A stretch of 64,000 bases of DNA from positions 186,001 through 250,000 of the forward strand of contig JAVXUO010002762.1 of assembly GCA_033065855.1 (NCBI GenBank), written 5' to 3'. The translations under genes were made by a program, and so were the position numbers. The notes beneath the pieces are model-generated. The model worked only from the letters and a program-made list of their open reading frames with translations. It was not told where the DNA came from and made no database searches. Positions 23,706-40,600 of the stretch are shown piece by piece. The stretch comes from Escallonia rubra (lineage: Eukaryota > Streptophyta > Magnoliopsida > Escalloniales > Escalloniaceae). Position 1 is the stretch's first letter; every line of letters starts with the position of its first letter.

Positions 23706-24854
23706 CATAAAACCCTATATTATAGGGGCGGGTGCGCATTTCACCTTAACGTTTTAATTTTGGTGCGATTCACCTTACTATTCATTAATTCGTTTTCAAT
23801 TTACCAGTTGACGGTTTGGAGTTCAATTTCTTGGATGTCCATCAATTTTTCAAGGATAAAATTGTCGATTAAAGTCTTTTTCTTACATTGGCAGTCACAT
23901 CATTGCTATTAACCAATAAATGGTTGACACGTACAAACCAATTCTACCCCATTCATCTTCATGTTCAGTTGACCACCACCCAACAGGCCAACACCAACAC
24001 CACCATACCCTTAATCCACGGCTGCCACACCACCATTCCTACAACCGTCAACCCCCAAATTGCCACCACCGAACGCGGCGCCATCGCCGTTCAATCCATC
24101 AAATCAACACCTCCATTAACCCATTTCTGCCGCCACCGCTAACACCCTAACAATCAAACCCGCTTCCATCTCTCCAACACCAACACCACCATCAAAGCCA
24201 TTTCTACCGCCGCGGCCAACACCGCCATTAAAGCCTTTATGCCAATTCAATCGATAGCTTCAGCCCCATAGAAAGTGAGGGTGGAGATAGAAAAGGGATC
24301 TGGGTCCATTTTGGCACTATGGTGTTGTGGCGGAGTTGATGGTATTGCGGCGAACTTATTGTGTTAAGGCGATTTTGCAAAGTACTTAATGACATGATGT
24401 TTAGGGGTTCGAATCAGGAGTTTGGGGGTGGTAGTTGCTGTGGGTATGGCGGTGATTGTGGTCGGTGGTAAGGATGGTTTCGTGCTTGGTTGTGGTCAGT
24501 GGTGGCCGCGGCAAAGTGGATAGGGTGGTGGACAGCGCAATCGTGTCTGGCTATGGTGTTGGTGGTGGCGGCGAAGTGTACAGTGTTGGTCGTGGCGGGG
24601 AAGTGAGTGGTGGTGCTCTTGGATGCGTGAATACACAGAAAAAGAGAGAAGACACAGAGAAAGAGAGGGGTGATGTGGAAAAATGGTTGAAGTGACCATT
24701 TTACCCCTAGAATATTGACGGGCATCCATGAAATTGAACTCCAAACTGTCAATTGATAAATTGATCATAAATTAATGAACAGTAAGGTGAATCGCAACAA
24801 AATTAAAACGTTAAGGTGGAATGCGCACCCGCCCCTATAGTATAGGGTTTTATG
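23706..24854. mobile_element. Mutator-like element with ~160-bp terminal inverted repeats
   Basis: Left arm 23706-23866 and right arm 24694-24854 are inverted copies, both starting CATAAAACCCTATA and containing GGGGCGGGTGCGCATT and TTGACRGTTTGGAGTTCAAT-like segments. Total length is 1149 bp. The interior is CCA/GTG-rich low-complexity sequence without a transposase. Long terminal inverted repeats are typical of Mutator-like elements, but no perfect 9-bp target duplication is visible (ATAATTACA against CAAATGATC), so class and exact ends are inferred. Confidence 0.75.
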
Positions 24855-26474
24855 CAAATGATCCAATATGCTATACATGATTTTGGGTATTGAAACCCAA
24901 TGGATATATAATAAAATATACTATAAATGAGTTTTGGGTATTGAAACCCAATGGCTTCGGAATGGAGTATTGCCTTAATACAATCCTTTTAAGAAAATCG
25001 AAGATAATTTGTCACCGGGCATTTATGATTTTGATGATACTCAAATCCTGTATTAATAGATTTGGGAGGCATTTTCCATCAAGTGGAGCTAACATCAGCT
25101 CGCAAGAAGCCCACCGGTAGTTAAGTGGAACAAAGCCGTTTAGGACTTGGAAACTGGACCGAGCTCAGGCTCTTGACTTTTATAAGCTCAGCCCGTCCGC
25201 TGGACAGCCTGGAAAGTTCAATATATAAACAATTATTAGTCATGCTTCCTATCCAACATTTGTTTGTCTATTGAACCCAAAAAAAAAAAAAAGTTTGTTT
25301 GCTATTAAACCGAAAAAATATATACATTTGTTTGCTATAGGAAAATTTGTGTCTACCAAATTATTGGATTGGTTTTGCCCGTTAACTTCCGTGTTTTGGT
25401 AGAATAAATTTAGTGCATGTAAATATTAACTTTACATATTAGTTTTGTTTGTCCTAACTTAATTCAGCAACCAACATATTTCTGAATTATATTTCGTATT
25501 TAAGTTCGATTCAACATTTACATGGTAGTAAATCTATAGGAAGAAGTGTTAAGAAAATTATTGAAAATGATACAATGAAGCGGAGGGAGTATTTATCTAC
25601 ATTTTTTAGAAATTAACATAATTCACAGTTGGGAATGAGTAAGGAAAACACTAGTAATAAAGCAAACCGATGGAAAGAGCACAAAAAAAATTAGGAAACA
25701 CACCCGTAATTTTTAGCTCTTTATGGTCTTTACAGTACGTACTCACTATCCAGGTTACGTTTGCCTCACTTACAATTTGCTTCTTTTTGGATCACTAGTC
25801 CTTTTGTTGTATCCCCCTTAAGATTACTTCATGTTATGCGTGTGGGTAGGTGTCACAGTTCCAATTAGGCGATTAGGTTATAATTTTACTTTTCAGTTGA
25901 ACTTTAAATTTTATCATCAACAATATCAATGCAATCACAAATGTCTAATGTACGCGGGATTTGATCAGTTTGCACTGGCTCCATTGAATTCCAAGTAAAC
26001 TCCATGTGTGTCACTTGTCTTTGAACAATTCTTCTTGCAGCAGGTAGATCTTTATAAACGACTTTGAATGCAGGCCAGTCAAGAGAGAAAATCATCCATC
26101 TTCTCAATTTCCACACATCTCGCAAATCCTCATTATGGGCGAGACCTGAGAAGAGCTATGCGATCCTCAGCACTTGTGTGGAATTATTATATAAACAAAC
26201 TGTGGCTCACCTCACATGCCATTTCATGTCATTGAGGAGCCTAACTCAAACATAATCAAGTTGCCTCTCTTCCTCTTATCTTCTTCCGGGAAAAGTCGTC
26301 CCTTTTACTATCAGTCTATATGAAAATATCCGTATGAAGCGACCTCCTGAAAATACTAATAACAGCAAATTTGTGTGGACTTCTACAAATTCGGCATGAA
26401 CTTCGAATGAATAGGCCTTGCACCTTACTACTGCTCAATTAGTTCCTGGAAACCCCTTTTTGTAGCAAACAAGA
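24855..26474 (+). promoter_or_regulatory. spacer and shortened promoter region of GLR copy 3
   Basis: 25089-26070 duplicates 12779-13540 and 26070-26320 matches the start of the upstream region of copies 1 and 2. The sequence then jumps at about 26320-26345 directly to the last ~130 bp before the ATG, so most of the ~1.6 kb present in copy 1 is missing, including the TATATA motif seen in copies 1 and 2. Two short direct repeats with TTTTGGGTATTGAAACCCAA occur at about 24872 and 24931. No gene seen. Confidence 0.55.
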
Positions 26475-31154
<4,680 letters not shown>

Positions 31155-31218
31155 TTAGTATAAGTCAGTCCAAGTTTTTAACTTGTAGTTATACGTAATA
31201 GCAAATTTATTTTTGAAA

Positions 31219-32236
31219 ATGGACTACATCAAACTCTGATTGGTACAGGCAATTATAATATATTTCACACATTGAGAAAAGTGAAAACTTAAATATGTAA
31301 TAGCAAAAATGGTCACGTATATAAAATATTGGTATATACTAATAACCGCAAATTTGCGTCGACTCCTACAAATTCAGCATGACCTTCGAATGAATAGGCC
31401 TTGCACCTCACTACTACTCGATTAGTTCCTGGAAACACCTTTTTGTAGCTTACAAGCTAGCATGAGCACCTTACTAACTCTTTTCTTGATTTCTCTCGGT
31501 TCACATGTCACTTTGTGCAACACACACGGCTCTCAAAATGGCACCTCCGAGTTCCAAGTGGGCATGGTTCTTAAACCAGTCCGAATCTCTGAAACCGAAT
31601 CAATCCAATCATGAACCGTCCAAAGATCCGAACCGTTTTGGTTTCATATTTTTCAAACCGATCTTGGTTCGGTTCGGTTCACACTTTTGAAACCGATTCC
31701 AAAGTGAACCGAACCGAACCGAACCGACTTATGATATGTTAATATATTTTTAGTAACATTCATTGATAATTTCACATATATAGTACTAAGAAAATTCAAA
31801 TAAATAAATCTTAAAAGTTAAAAGAAAATAATGAGAACACTTATAACACAAAAAGTTTTGTAATTTTGGCCAAAAAAAAAGTTTTGTAACCAATATATAT
31901 TATATACTTACTCATTCTTTCTCACGCATCAATGATATATCAATTGTAACAAAATTATACTCAATTTTAAAAAATATATAACTTCAATGTTAAATTATTA
32001 TCAAATTCAATATTAGTGTGCCAAGAAACGACGTCTTTAAGTGAGCGAAAATTGTTTACATCGATCAAACCGAACCGTCTGAATCGATAGTATTTGATTC
32101 GGTTCGGTTCACAATTTTTCATACTGAAGAGTAACGGCTCGATTTGACGTTTGACTCCCAAACTGAACCGGCTCGATTTGACGTTTGACTCTCAAAGTGA
32201 ACCTTACTCACCCTTGTAGGAATACGGGACCGACCT
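31219..32236 (+). pseudogene. fourth GLR copy: promoter and exon-1 relic, interrupted
   Basis: 31219-31461 matches the promoter of copy 1 (about 1800-2041), including a TATATA motif. From ATG at 31462 the sequence reads MSTLLTLFLISLGSHVTLCN and SSEFQV-like exon 1, then breaks at 31571. GLR homology resumes at about 32217 (GGAATACGGGACCGACC, matching the exon-1 stretch coding GSTGLTY) for about 20 bp and is then lost. Between lies a 644-bp insertion. About 18 bp of the original exon are missing at the junction. No later exons follow. Confidence 0.8.
31572..32215. mobile_element. GAACC-rich insertion in the fourth GLR copy (probable non-autonomous hAT)
   Basis: The 644-bp block has many tandem CGGTTCGGTT/GAACCGAACC units near both ends and an AT-rich centre. 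Its right end reads CTTACTCACCCTTG, the complement of a common hAT-type start (CAAGGGTGAGTAAG). A matching left terminus and target duplication are not visible, so the left end may be lost. No ORF. Confidence 0.55.
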
Positions 32237-33526
32237 ATATCAATCTCTTGGCAGTTTGTTAAACGACTAGGGACGGATGCGTGCCGGGTGCGGGTACGAA
32301 GTGGGTGCCGTCGTATCCATTCTTTATTTCCTTTTTTTTATTTATTTATAATCTTTTTACTTCCTGATGATCGGGTGCACATATGATACTGGTCGGGTGC
32401 GTAACGGATAGCGATGGGTGAAAACGTAATTTTTGAAAGTAGTTTCAGGGATCAAAACAGAGAACAGAATTTTCGGGGGTCGTAAATAAAAAACTTAATT
32501 ACCTAATGAAATTAATGGGCAGATCTCCTGTGAAGAGGGTAGAGACTGAGAGAGAGAGAGAGAGCGGCGGCGGCAACAGCCACGAGGTGACCACTCGCGA
32601 CCACCGGCGACGACGTGGCTCACCTCCGACAGATATGTGAAGAGGGGAGAGACTGACAGAGAGCAGCGGCGACCACCTGGACCACCGGCGACCGAGGCAG
32701 TTGAAGTTTCTGGAAAGGTAAGTCTTCTGATTTAAGTTTTCTCTTGCCAATAGGCTTTCTACTCCCTTTGATTCTCTACTCCCTTTCTGCGCCTGGACTC
32801 CCTTTCATTCTCCTCTACACTTATAGATAGAAGTAGCTATATGCTATAGACCATATGATGTGCGAATGCCCAATTAGAGCTTCAAAAAGCTTTGACCTGT
32901 TCAAGCTTTGACATATTGTAAGAAAGTTTTGTTTTCCATTAGACATGTGTTTTTAAATTCAAGGACCTGTGATATTTTGATTCAGTCACTCAGATCGTGG
33001 AAAGCAATTTTTTTGAACCCCTGACTGCCCTTACGATGTTCTACTATTGCTGGCTATACATGGTGAGGAAATAAATAGAGATAAAGCACACTCACAGTGA
33101 TTCATCGAACTTTTTTAGGAAATCTGGAGTAGCTAAATTAAAATTAGGAGTTTTCTTTGTTGTTGAAACAAAGAATGGAAATGTCTTATTTTTTGTGGTA
33201 GACAATAGCAACAGATGTAGCAACAGTCTTGATCTTCTAAGGGAACTACTCCCCGCGCGTTATTATTTTATGACTATTCTACTTGTGGAATTCATCTGAT
33301 TTCAGAGTATGGTGATTTTTTCTGGTATGGTGATGTAGAGCTATCAGAGGAGAGGAGTGCTCCTCTAGTTCTAGGGGCTTATATAAGTTGTTGGATAATG
33401 GTGTGGCTAATACAGATGTAGTTTCCCCCCATCTTAATGATATAATAGTTGGCAGAAGTTAGTGAACGGAAAAGTTCCATGTAACAATCAGTGTGAAGTG
33501 GCAATGTAGCATCAAAGTTCAAACCA

Positions 33527-35860
33527 TCAAACAAGCAAAGTACTCTTGAAGTATCTAAGGGTTCCATGGCCAACATCTTCATCTTCGTCTATCTCTCCAT
33601 AACCATCATCCGTAAAACGTATGACCTCCAACTCCAGCTCATCAAGTGAAAGCTCTGCAACCGCAAGTAAACCAACATCATCCACGGTACCAAATTGATC
33701 TCCTCCAACATCCCATATTTTTGTCGGTCCTTGTGCATATTGTGGAGATCTTCTTGAGAGAAAACGAAGATCGCTATAAATGAAAACCAAGTCCTCCGCA
33801 CGTTGTGGTGTGAACTTATTCCTTCTCAAGAATGCATCAAGGGGTAAGTATTCCAATTCCTCTCAACACAAGATGACAAAGCGGGTTGTTGAAGTGGCTT
33901 CAAAGCTAAGTTTGGAGCATAGGTGCATGGGGATCGTCGCACGACCACCAATCATGAGGACTCATAATAGTGTGGTCGTTAATGGAATCGATGTCATTGA
34001 TTTTTTGCTCTTAGAACAAAATTGGGCAAACTCAATATTGACTTTCAAACGATCCGCCGAATTTGGAAAGAACCTCTTGATGCATTTTTGAATTTCAAGA
34101 TAAATCTCGGCATCCTCGTGAGGAGGAATCCGATTAGAATCCTCACTAAGCCATTCATCACTATAGTACCTTCTTACACACGTTAAACAAATAAATTAAA
34201 AAAAATCAGATTCATTCTTTACTACTAAAAAATTCAGATTTAAACTTTGCTTGTAGTAGCGTGAAAGTTACCTCGGATTCAAAGAATGTGCCATACAATA
34301 AAGTGGTGCGTTGTTCTTGTTCCAACAATCGACAAGAATGGTATGAACCACGTCATAGAAGTTAGACCACTCATCCTTCCTCTTCCCTTCCTCTCTATAT
34401 ATTACGCCTTTCACATTTTCAATCATTATATCTCACAAATCATAAACCAAGTGAAGACAAGGCGTATTTGTATCACATTTTCAAAGCATGTCATAGATAG
34501 GAGAAGTAAAAGTAATTATGTTGTTGATCTTATCCCACCAAACTTCGTCAAGAACCATATCCCTCACATATCTTGCCTTTCCAACATCATCCTCCCAATA
34601 CGACGACCAATGCTCGCTAATCACCATGGTTTGGAGACTTTGCTTCAAGAGCTTGAATCTCCTATGCATCACAATAACACTAACAAACCTTGTATCGGCA
34701 ACCGAAAGTAATTTCATAGTAGAATACTTGTTAAAGATGGCTAAACTCATGGAATGGTTCGTGATGAAATTATTGATTTGCATTACATCGTCATAAACAT
34801 CCGTGATCCAAGAACATTTGTCATAACTTATTTGATTGTTATTCGCATTCTTTGCGGCACAAATGTTTTTCAAGGCAAGATTTAATGTGTGCACCACACA
34901 AAGAGTCCAAAATGTAGTAGGGAATTGTGCTTCTATCGCTCGGCCGCCTTGCAATTAGGAGCATTGTCCGAAATTACTTGGACAACGTTTTCGGGGCCCA
35001 TGTCATTAATCACCTCCTTGAACAAAGCGGCAATAAAAAAATTTGTCCTTAACTTCCCCCGAACAATCCACCGCCTTAAGAAACATAGGCCCACCTTCTG
35101 TTACCGCCATGCGATTAATTATCGGCCTCCTTTGTGAGTCACTCCATCCATCACTCACAAAACTCACACTTTTTTCCTTCCATGAGGCTCGAATAGGTTG
35201 CAATAAATTTTTAATATTTGCCTCTCCTTTTGTAAAAGAGTTGTCCTCAACAAGTTGTAACCCGGAGGCAAATAACCCACTAGAGAGTTAGAGGCGGCAA
35301 ATGCATATGAACTCAAGTAGTATGGATTCCTAGTTAGGTGAAATGGTAAACCCCGGGAATAGAACATCCTAGCAATCTCGGAGTGCAAGCGATCTCTTTT
35401 AGCAATATTAAAGCAATCCATGATTGGATTGCTTCATTCTTGGCTTCCACTAGCACTTCCACTTATATCACCCTTTCACTTCTCAAGGGGAACACCGCAT
35501 TGGAAAAAATTGCTTGTTCCACCCAAAGAGCTACTTGGTGGAAAAGGCGGAATCTTTGGAGCACTTTGCTTCGCTTTCTCAAGCATATCATCTTCTAATT
35601 TCCGCATTTGGTTGAGCTTACTAGGTTACTTTTTTACATGGTTCAATTCATGTTCCCGTAATCTTCAACAAATGAGCCCTAACCCGAGTGTACGAGCTAT
35701 TAGAAGCCTTGCCACAAAGAGTGCACTGCCATCTCACATTTTCACCCCATTTACTATCCTTTTCAAGCCTAGTCACATACTTCCACAATGAATTTGTTTC
35801 ATCATCACCAAGACCAGAACTAGGAGTAGCAATACTATCTGCAGTTGACATATTTGACAT
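33527..35860 (-). pseudogene. hAT transposase relic (BED finger, DUF659, hAT core)
   Basis: - strand segments in family order: 35860-35648 with WQCTLCGKASNSSYTRVRAH, a BED-type zinc finger; 35421-35164 with LPFHLTRNPYY and GYLPPGYNLLRTTLL; 35203-35006 with SFVSDGWSDSQRRPIINRMA and GGPMFLKAVDCSGE, the DUF659 RNase H-like core start; 34954-34481 with FWTLCVVHTLNLALKNI and WSSYWEDDVGKA; 33856-33527, an acidic C-terminal piece. The pieces lie in several frames, so the protein is not made whole. In intact relatives this enzyme cuts and moves the element. Confidence 0.8.
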
Positions 35861-36225
35861 TAAAAAATCAACACTGCCTAAAAGTGAAAAAAATGAAACT
35901 AAAATTTAGACACGACTCAGACATTAAATCAAACCATACTCACTGAATCACTACTTTAATTTAAGTCTTTAACACATTAAAAATACACTGTCACAAATTG
36001 GTTCCAATTTATTGTGATGTGAGAAGTGAGGCTAAGCAATCCACATATGGTTCAATTATTCCAATTTGAAAACACCTTACAATCCACATGTACAAGTCAC
36101 AACAGAAGCTAACAAAAAAAAATTGAAGACAGAGAGTCAGTTAGAGACTTACTTTGGAGAAATGCTGCTGGAGGTGAGTAGGGGGTCGCGGGTGGTTGGC
36201 GATGGTCGCCGGTGGTCGCGGTTGG

Positions 36226-36405
36226 TTAGGGATGGCAATTGGGCGGGGCGGGTCGGATGCGGATCTTATAAAATTCGAACCCGCCACGCTAGTCCTGAAC
36301 CTTCACCTCGCCCCGCCACCGGGTCATTTATGAACAATACCATATCCGATCCTAAGGATAGTTGGAAAACCCGCCCCCGCCCCGATCCGGGTTGGTAATT
36401 GGGGT
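36226..36405. repeat. GC-rich CGGGGCGGG-type fragment nested near the hAT end
   Basis: Starts TAGGGATGGCAATTGGGCGG, a common terminus of plant hAT-type non-autonomous elements, and has complementary CCCGCCCC-rich blocks at about 36365-36385. No opposite terminus of the same sequence is visible, so it is probably truncated. Confidence 0.4.
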
Positions 36406-36797
36406 TTGTGTGTGTGTATATATATATAATGTGTCGTGGTTTGTTGCCGGAGTCGCTGGGTGGTTGCGAAGAGGACTGTTGCAGCCGCTCTCTCTCTCTA
36501 TCAGACTCCTCTGCCCTAATTTTTGGTTAGTGACATATATTGCTTTTATGTTTTCACCCCCACAAAAAATGAGGTTCTATGTTTCAACCCCTGAAACATC
36601 GTCGAAAAATTATGTTTTTAACCCGTTAGTGTGGAATCTGCACCCGAATCGTATCCTTTCCACACCAGAAATTCAGCATTAAAGAAAATAAAAGGAAAAT
36701 AATGGATGCGCACCCGACAAGCACCCCAGGCGCACCCGCGTCCGACACGCACCCGACCCCGATACTTCCCCCCTTTTGAAGCACCCGTGCTTCATAG

Positions 36798-37614
36798 TTC
36801 AGTAGTGTTTAATTGACAAGGAAATTAAGAAGAAATTTGTCACGATAAATTCGCGAATATCGTCAAAATATCGCGAATTTTGTTACTATGATCATGACAG
36901 GTTTTTTATTTGTTTGTTCTTATCAACTAAAAAAAAGGTTGAAAACATATATCTTCTTGTTGCTATTATCTTTTGGCAGGTAAGCTTGTAAGCTTTCGTT
37001 TTTGCAATTTAAATTTTGCGTGTTCTTCCTTTATATACCATTTTTTTTATTGTAATGCATACTGGATGAGAATGTCGCGCATGAATTTCTTCCCCTTTTA
37101 TTGGCTAGCAGTCTTTTAAATTTCTATTATCATTACCCCCAAAAAAAAAATATAACTTCTTATTTGTGAATACAGTCTTCCAGATTCAGCCACTTAAAAA
37201 ATTCAAATTCTAAATCCAATAAATACCACTACAAGTAGAGAAAATCGTAAATGCTACAAAAAATGGAAAAAGACATTTGTTTTCTGTTTATATTTTTAAG
37301 ACGTTACCATCAATGTATTGTAGAAACCGTGATTTAGCACTTTTCATTTTTTTGTACATGTGAATCCTGGAGAAGATTGACATCATTAAGCGAAAGTACA
37401 CTACGTAAATCTACTGTTCTTATTGCGTAAATTATGAAGAGATTCCTGAATAGTAATCTCGTGATTAACAAAAGAAAAAACCCATCAAAAAGTATATGCA
37501 TGTCTCAGAACGGCAACATAAACGAACACGGGAGCCTTGGTTTTGATAATGTCGGAAATCACACAAAAGGCAACGATATAAATAAATAATTCGAAGGTAT
37601 CTAGATAGTCTTCT
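36798..37614. other. intergenic / 3' flank, nothing recognised
   Basis: AT-rich sequence between the hAT element and the stop codon of the RS-type gene. It includes a short stretch with repeated TCGCGAAT motifs at about 36850-36880. It probably contains the 3' UTR of the - strand gene at its right edge. No ORF of interest. Confidence 0.4.
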
Positions 37615-40600
37615 TCACTTCTTCGTCTTATGTCGTCTAGAGAAATCCTCAGATGCATCCAAGTAAGCTGATTGATGTCTATGACTTGTCCTACCCCTGC
37701 TGCTACTCTTCTCACCCGCCGTGCATTCTGAAAAATTGGCCTCGGAAACACCCGACTCATCTGAATGTCTATGACTTTCCCTTTTCCTCTTCTCCTTCCT
37801 GATCTTCTTTCCACCCTCATCCGAGTTATCTGAATGTATACAGCATCTCCTCTCCTTCCTACTCCTCCTCCGCCATCGACATTCGTCATCCTCATCACTT
37901 TTCTCACCCCAGCTCCTCTTTTCATCCTCCTCACATTCTACAAAACCATCCGAGTCATCTGAATGTCTATGACTAATCATTTTCCTCCTCTCCTTCCTCA
38001 TCTTTCTTCCACCCTCATCCGAGTCAATAAAATGCCTGTGACGACTCCTCTCGCTACCCCCACTTCTCCTTCGACGTCGACGTTCCCCATCCTCAACGCT
38101 CGACTCATCCATCCTCTTCTCCTTGCTTCTCTCCCTTACACCCTTATCCTCACATTCTGGAACATTGTGGATTTGCAGAGAAAAAGTACTGGGATCCGCA
38201 TAAAAATAACTGAAAGAAGGAATATTAGGTTTTCAGCCATCAACCCAAGTAGAAATCAAATGATGTTAATAATCAAATGAAGCAGATGCAGGTTCGAATC
38301 ATTGCTACTCTGAAGGAGGATTGAAGTTTAACCAGATGGTCATGCATTTATCATAGCAAATTTTTAGCACAAGCCGTTTTGAAGGGTTTAAGATAATAGT
38401 ACAAGGTCAATGCACAAGAAAGAAAATAGTATCTATATCACAACGGGTATGCAAGTATCACAAACTACTCTAAGAACAGGAACCTGTAGAAGGCGAAAGA
38501 AGAAGAGTTGACCGAGTAGCCACTATTCTTAGGCAGATGGCCTCTCCACGTGTCCCTCATAGAGACCTTCCACGTACGAAAAGTCTACCCATATCGAAAC
38601 CCATAAAACACTTCACCTAGACACATCTAAGGCCAAAGGGTTAAACCTCCAACATCGCGACCTTCTAGACCAGACTTCCACCCTTGTCCTCAGATCTCAA
38701 GGAACCATATCATCTGGTGCATCACCTTCCAGCCACTTTGGACCCACGCGAGCATTCCAGCCACCTCAGCTGAAAACCCCTAGTGCAGAAAGCAAAGCCT
38801 ACCTTTTGATGGATGAATATATGAGTTGGCAGGTAAAGGGGACGGATAATTATGGAACAGATAGTACCAAACGCGGCCTTTCTTTAATCTAAACTGAGTA
38901 CTGGCCATACATAAATTATCTAAAAAACGGAATTCGATAATTATTAGAGTATTCAAGTTCCGTTCCGTACGATATTGTCTATATAAATTTAAAATAAACC
39001 CAAAAAGGTTACAACTTTTGGTACTTTGCTGCGTTAGTTTTTCAGCTCAAATGCATTCAAGTGCTCGCAAAGATGACTGCTTTTGGACTCCCATCGCAAA
39101 AAGTATAATACCCACCCATCCCAGATCTTCCCCTCGTCATCATTAACATAGTGGCCTTAACAAGAAATTAACTAAATATTGTAACTACACCAGCGCTAAT
39201 GAGTATATTAATACATCATTGTTACTAATGTAAATCTTGTGAATGAAGTAGTCTGGATGCGTAGGCTTACCTCATAGACCTGGGCAGCAGACCAAGAGTC
39301 TCTTCCTGCAATCTTGCTTCCAACTTAGGATCTAAACATGAACGCCTAAAAAGAGGAAAATTAGTTTCTATCGATCAAATTCTAGTAAAAACCAAATTCA
39401 GATGATGATAATAAAGGTTCCAATAATCAAATTGATTAACCTATAAATTTGTTATTTATAAATTCGGCATATCTTGACCTCCAACTAATTTGATTTGGTA
39501 TAAAATTGAAGTGAGTAGACTATGCAATCCAGACATAAATAAAAATACACACGCACACATAGGGGTTTGATCATAGCAAGCACTGGCAAGTACCTTAACT
39601 TGCTAACGCTAATCTGGCCGTTCATCCATGAATCCGGACGGCCCAGATCAATTTTTTCGCTATTTATTAAAGTTTATTTGCTACATAATATAGCGGACGA
39701 GGGCTTTTACCTTTTTGCCCTCATCTGCTATGTAATGGAGCGGATCACATGAGTGCTTGAATGATGCATAAGATAATCTGTCCGTGGAAACATAAACACC
39801 TACTTGCTCCTACTTAGATTGAAAACCCACTTGGAATCCATAGACACCTCAAACTTTCACAGCACAGCCATGGATTCTTGAACCTTCATAGTTCCATAAA
39901 ATTCTAGTGACAACCGCCTCCAACTCCTCCTGCCTACCAACCAAATGTCCAATGAACTTGACGTGTTCAATAAAAAAGGATCAAGATGTCCCATTTCAAC
40001 CAAAATACTCAATAACCACATTCGAATTATATGATAACCACATAGTACCCACTTCAGTATACCGCTTGAAAGGAATAAGCATGGTGGTGTCTTCTCTTGC
40101 TAATATATAGATCTCTCTAAAGAGTACTAAAAAGAATTTTCTGATACAAAACTCTGTAACTGGCTTGCAGAATTTAGCATGATCCCTTCACTTCACCTAC
40201 AGTTTTGAGCTATCAATCACAACCACAGCCCCACGGGAGGCTTCCACGGCCTACCATAGAGTTCGTTCACGATGGAGAACAAAGGGAGCTGTGTTGTGTC
40301 GGCAAGCGTGATGTCAGCCAATGACAGGAAGTTGGGCATCGACGAAGGTTGGTGGCTCGCAGAGTGGCGACAAGATGATTGTACTTGCAGAGATCAAAAG
40401 AGATGGGTAGCCAGAAAATGAGAGAAAGGGAACATTAAAGTAAAAAGCTTTGTCCGCTCTATTATTGAGCGGACGATCTAAAAACTAAAAGAAAAAAGGG
40501 CCATCCACCGGATCGTGGATGGATGGCCACATCAAGCACTGGCAAGTTAAGAAACTTGTCAGCTGCTAGCTATGTATATATATGTATACATAAACATATA

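Larger units (their letters stand above)
32266..36797 (-). mobile_element. decayed hAT transposon (outer limits)
   Basis: The left edge (about 32270-32420) and right edge (about 36690-36797) both hold GGGTGCGGGT/CGGGTGCG-type short repeats in opposite orientation, consistent with imperfect ends of one element around the transposase relic at 33527-35860. GGTCGCCGGTGG-like blocks also occur in opposite orientations at about 32590-32700 and 36170-36220. A target duplication was not identified, so limits are approximate. Confidence 0.5.

Noticed and set aside
23697-24863. 9-bp target duplication of the long-TIR element
   Set aside because: The two flanks share only scattered bases; reporting a duplication would be wishful.
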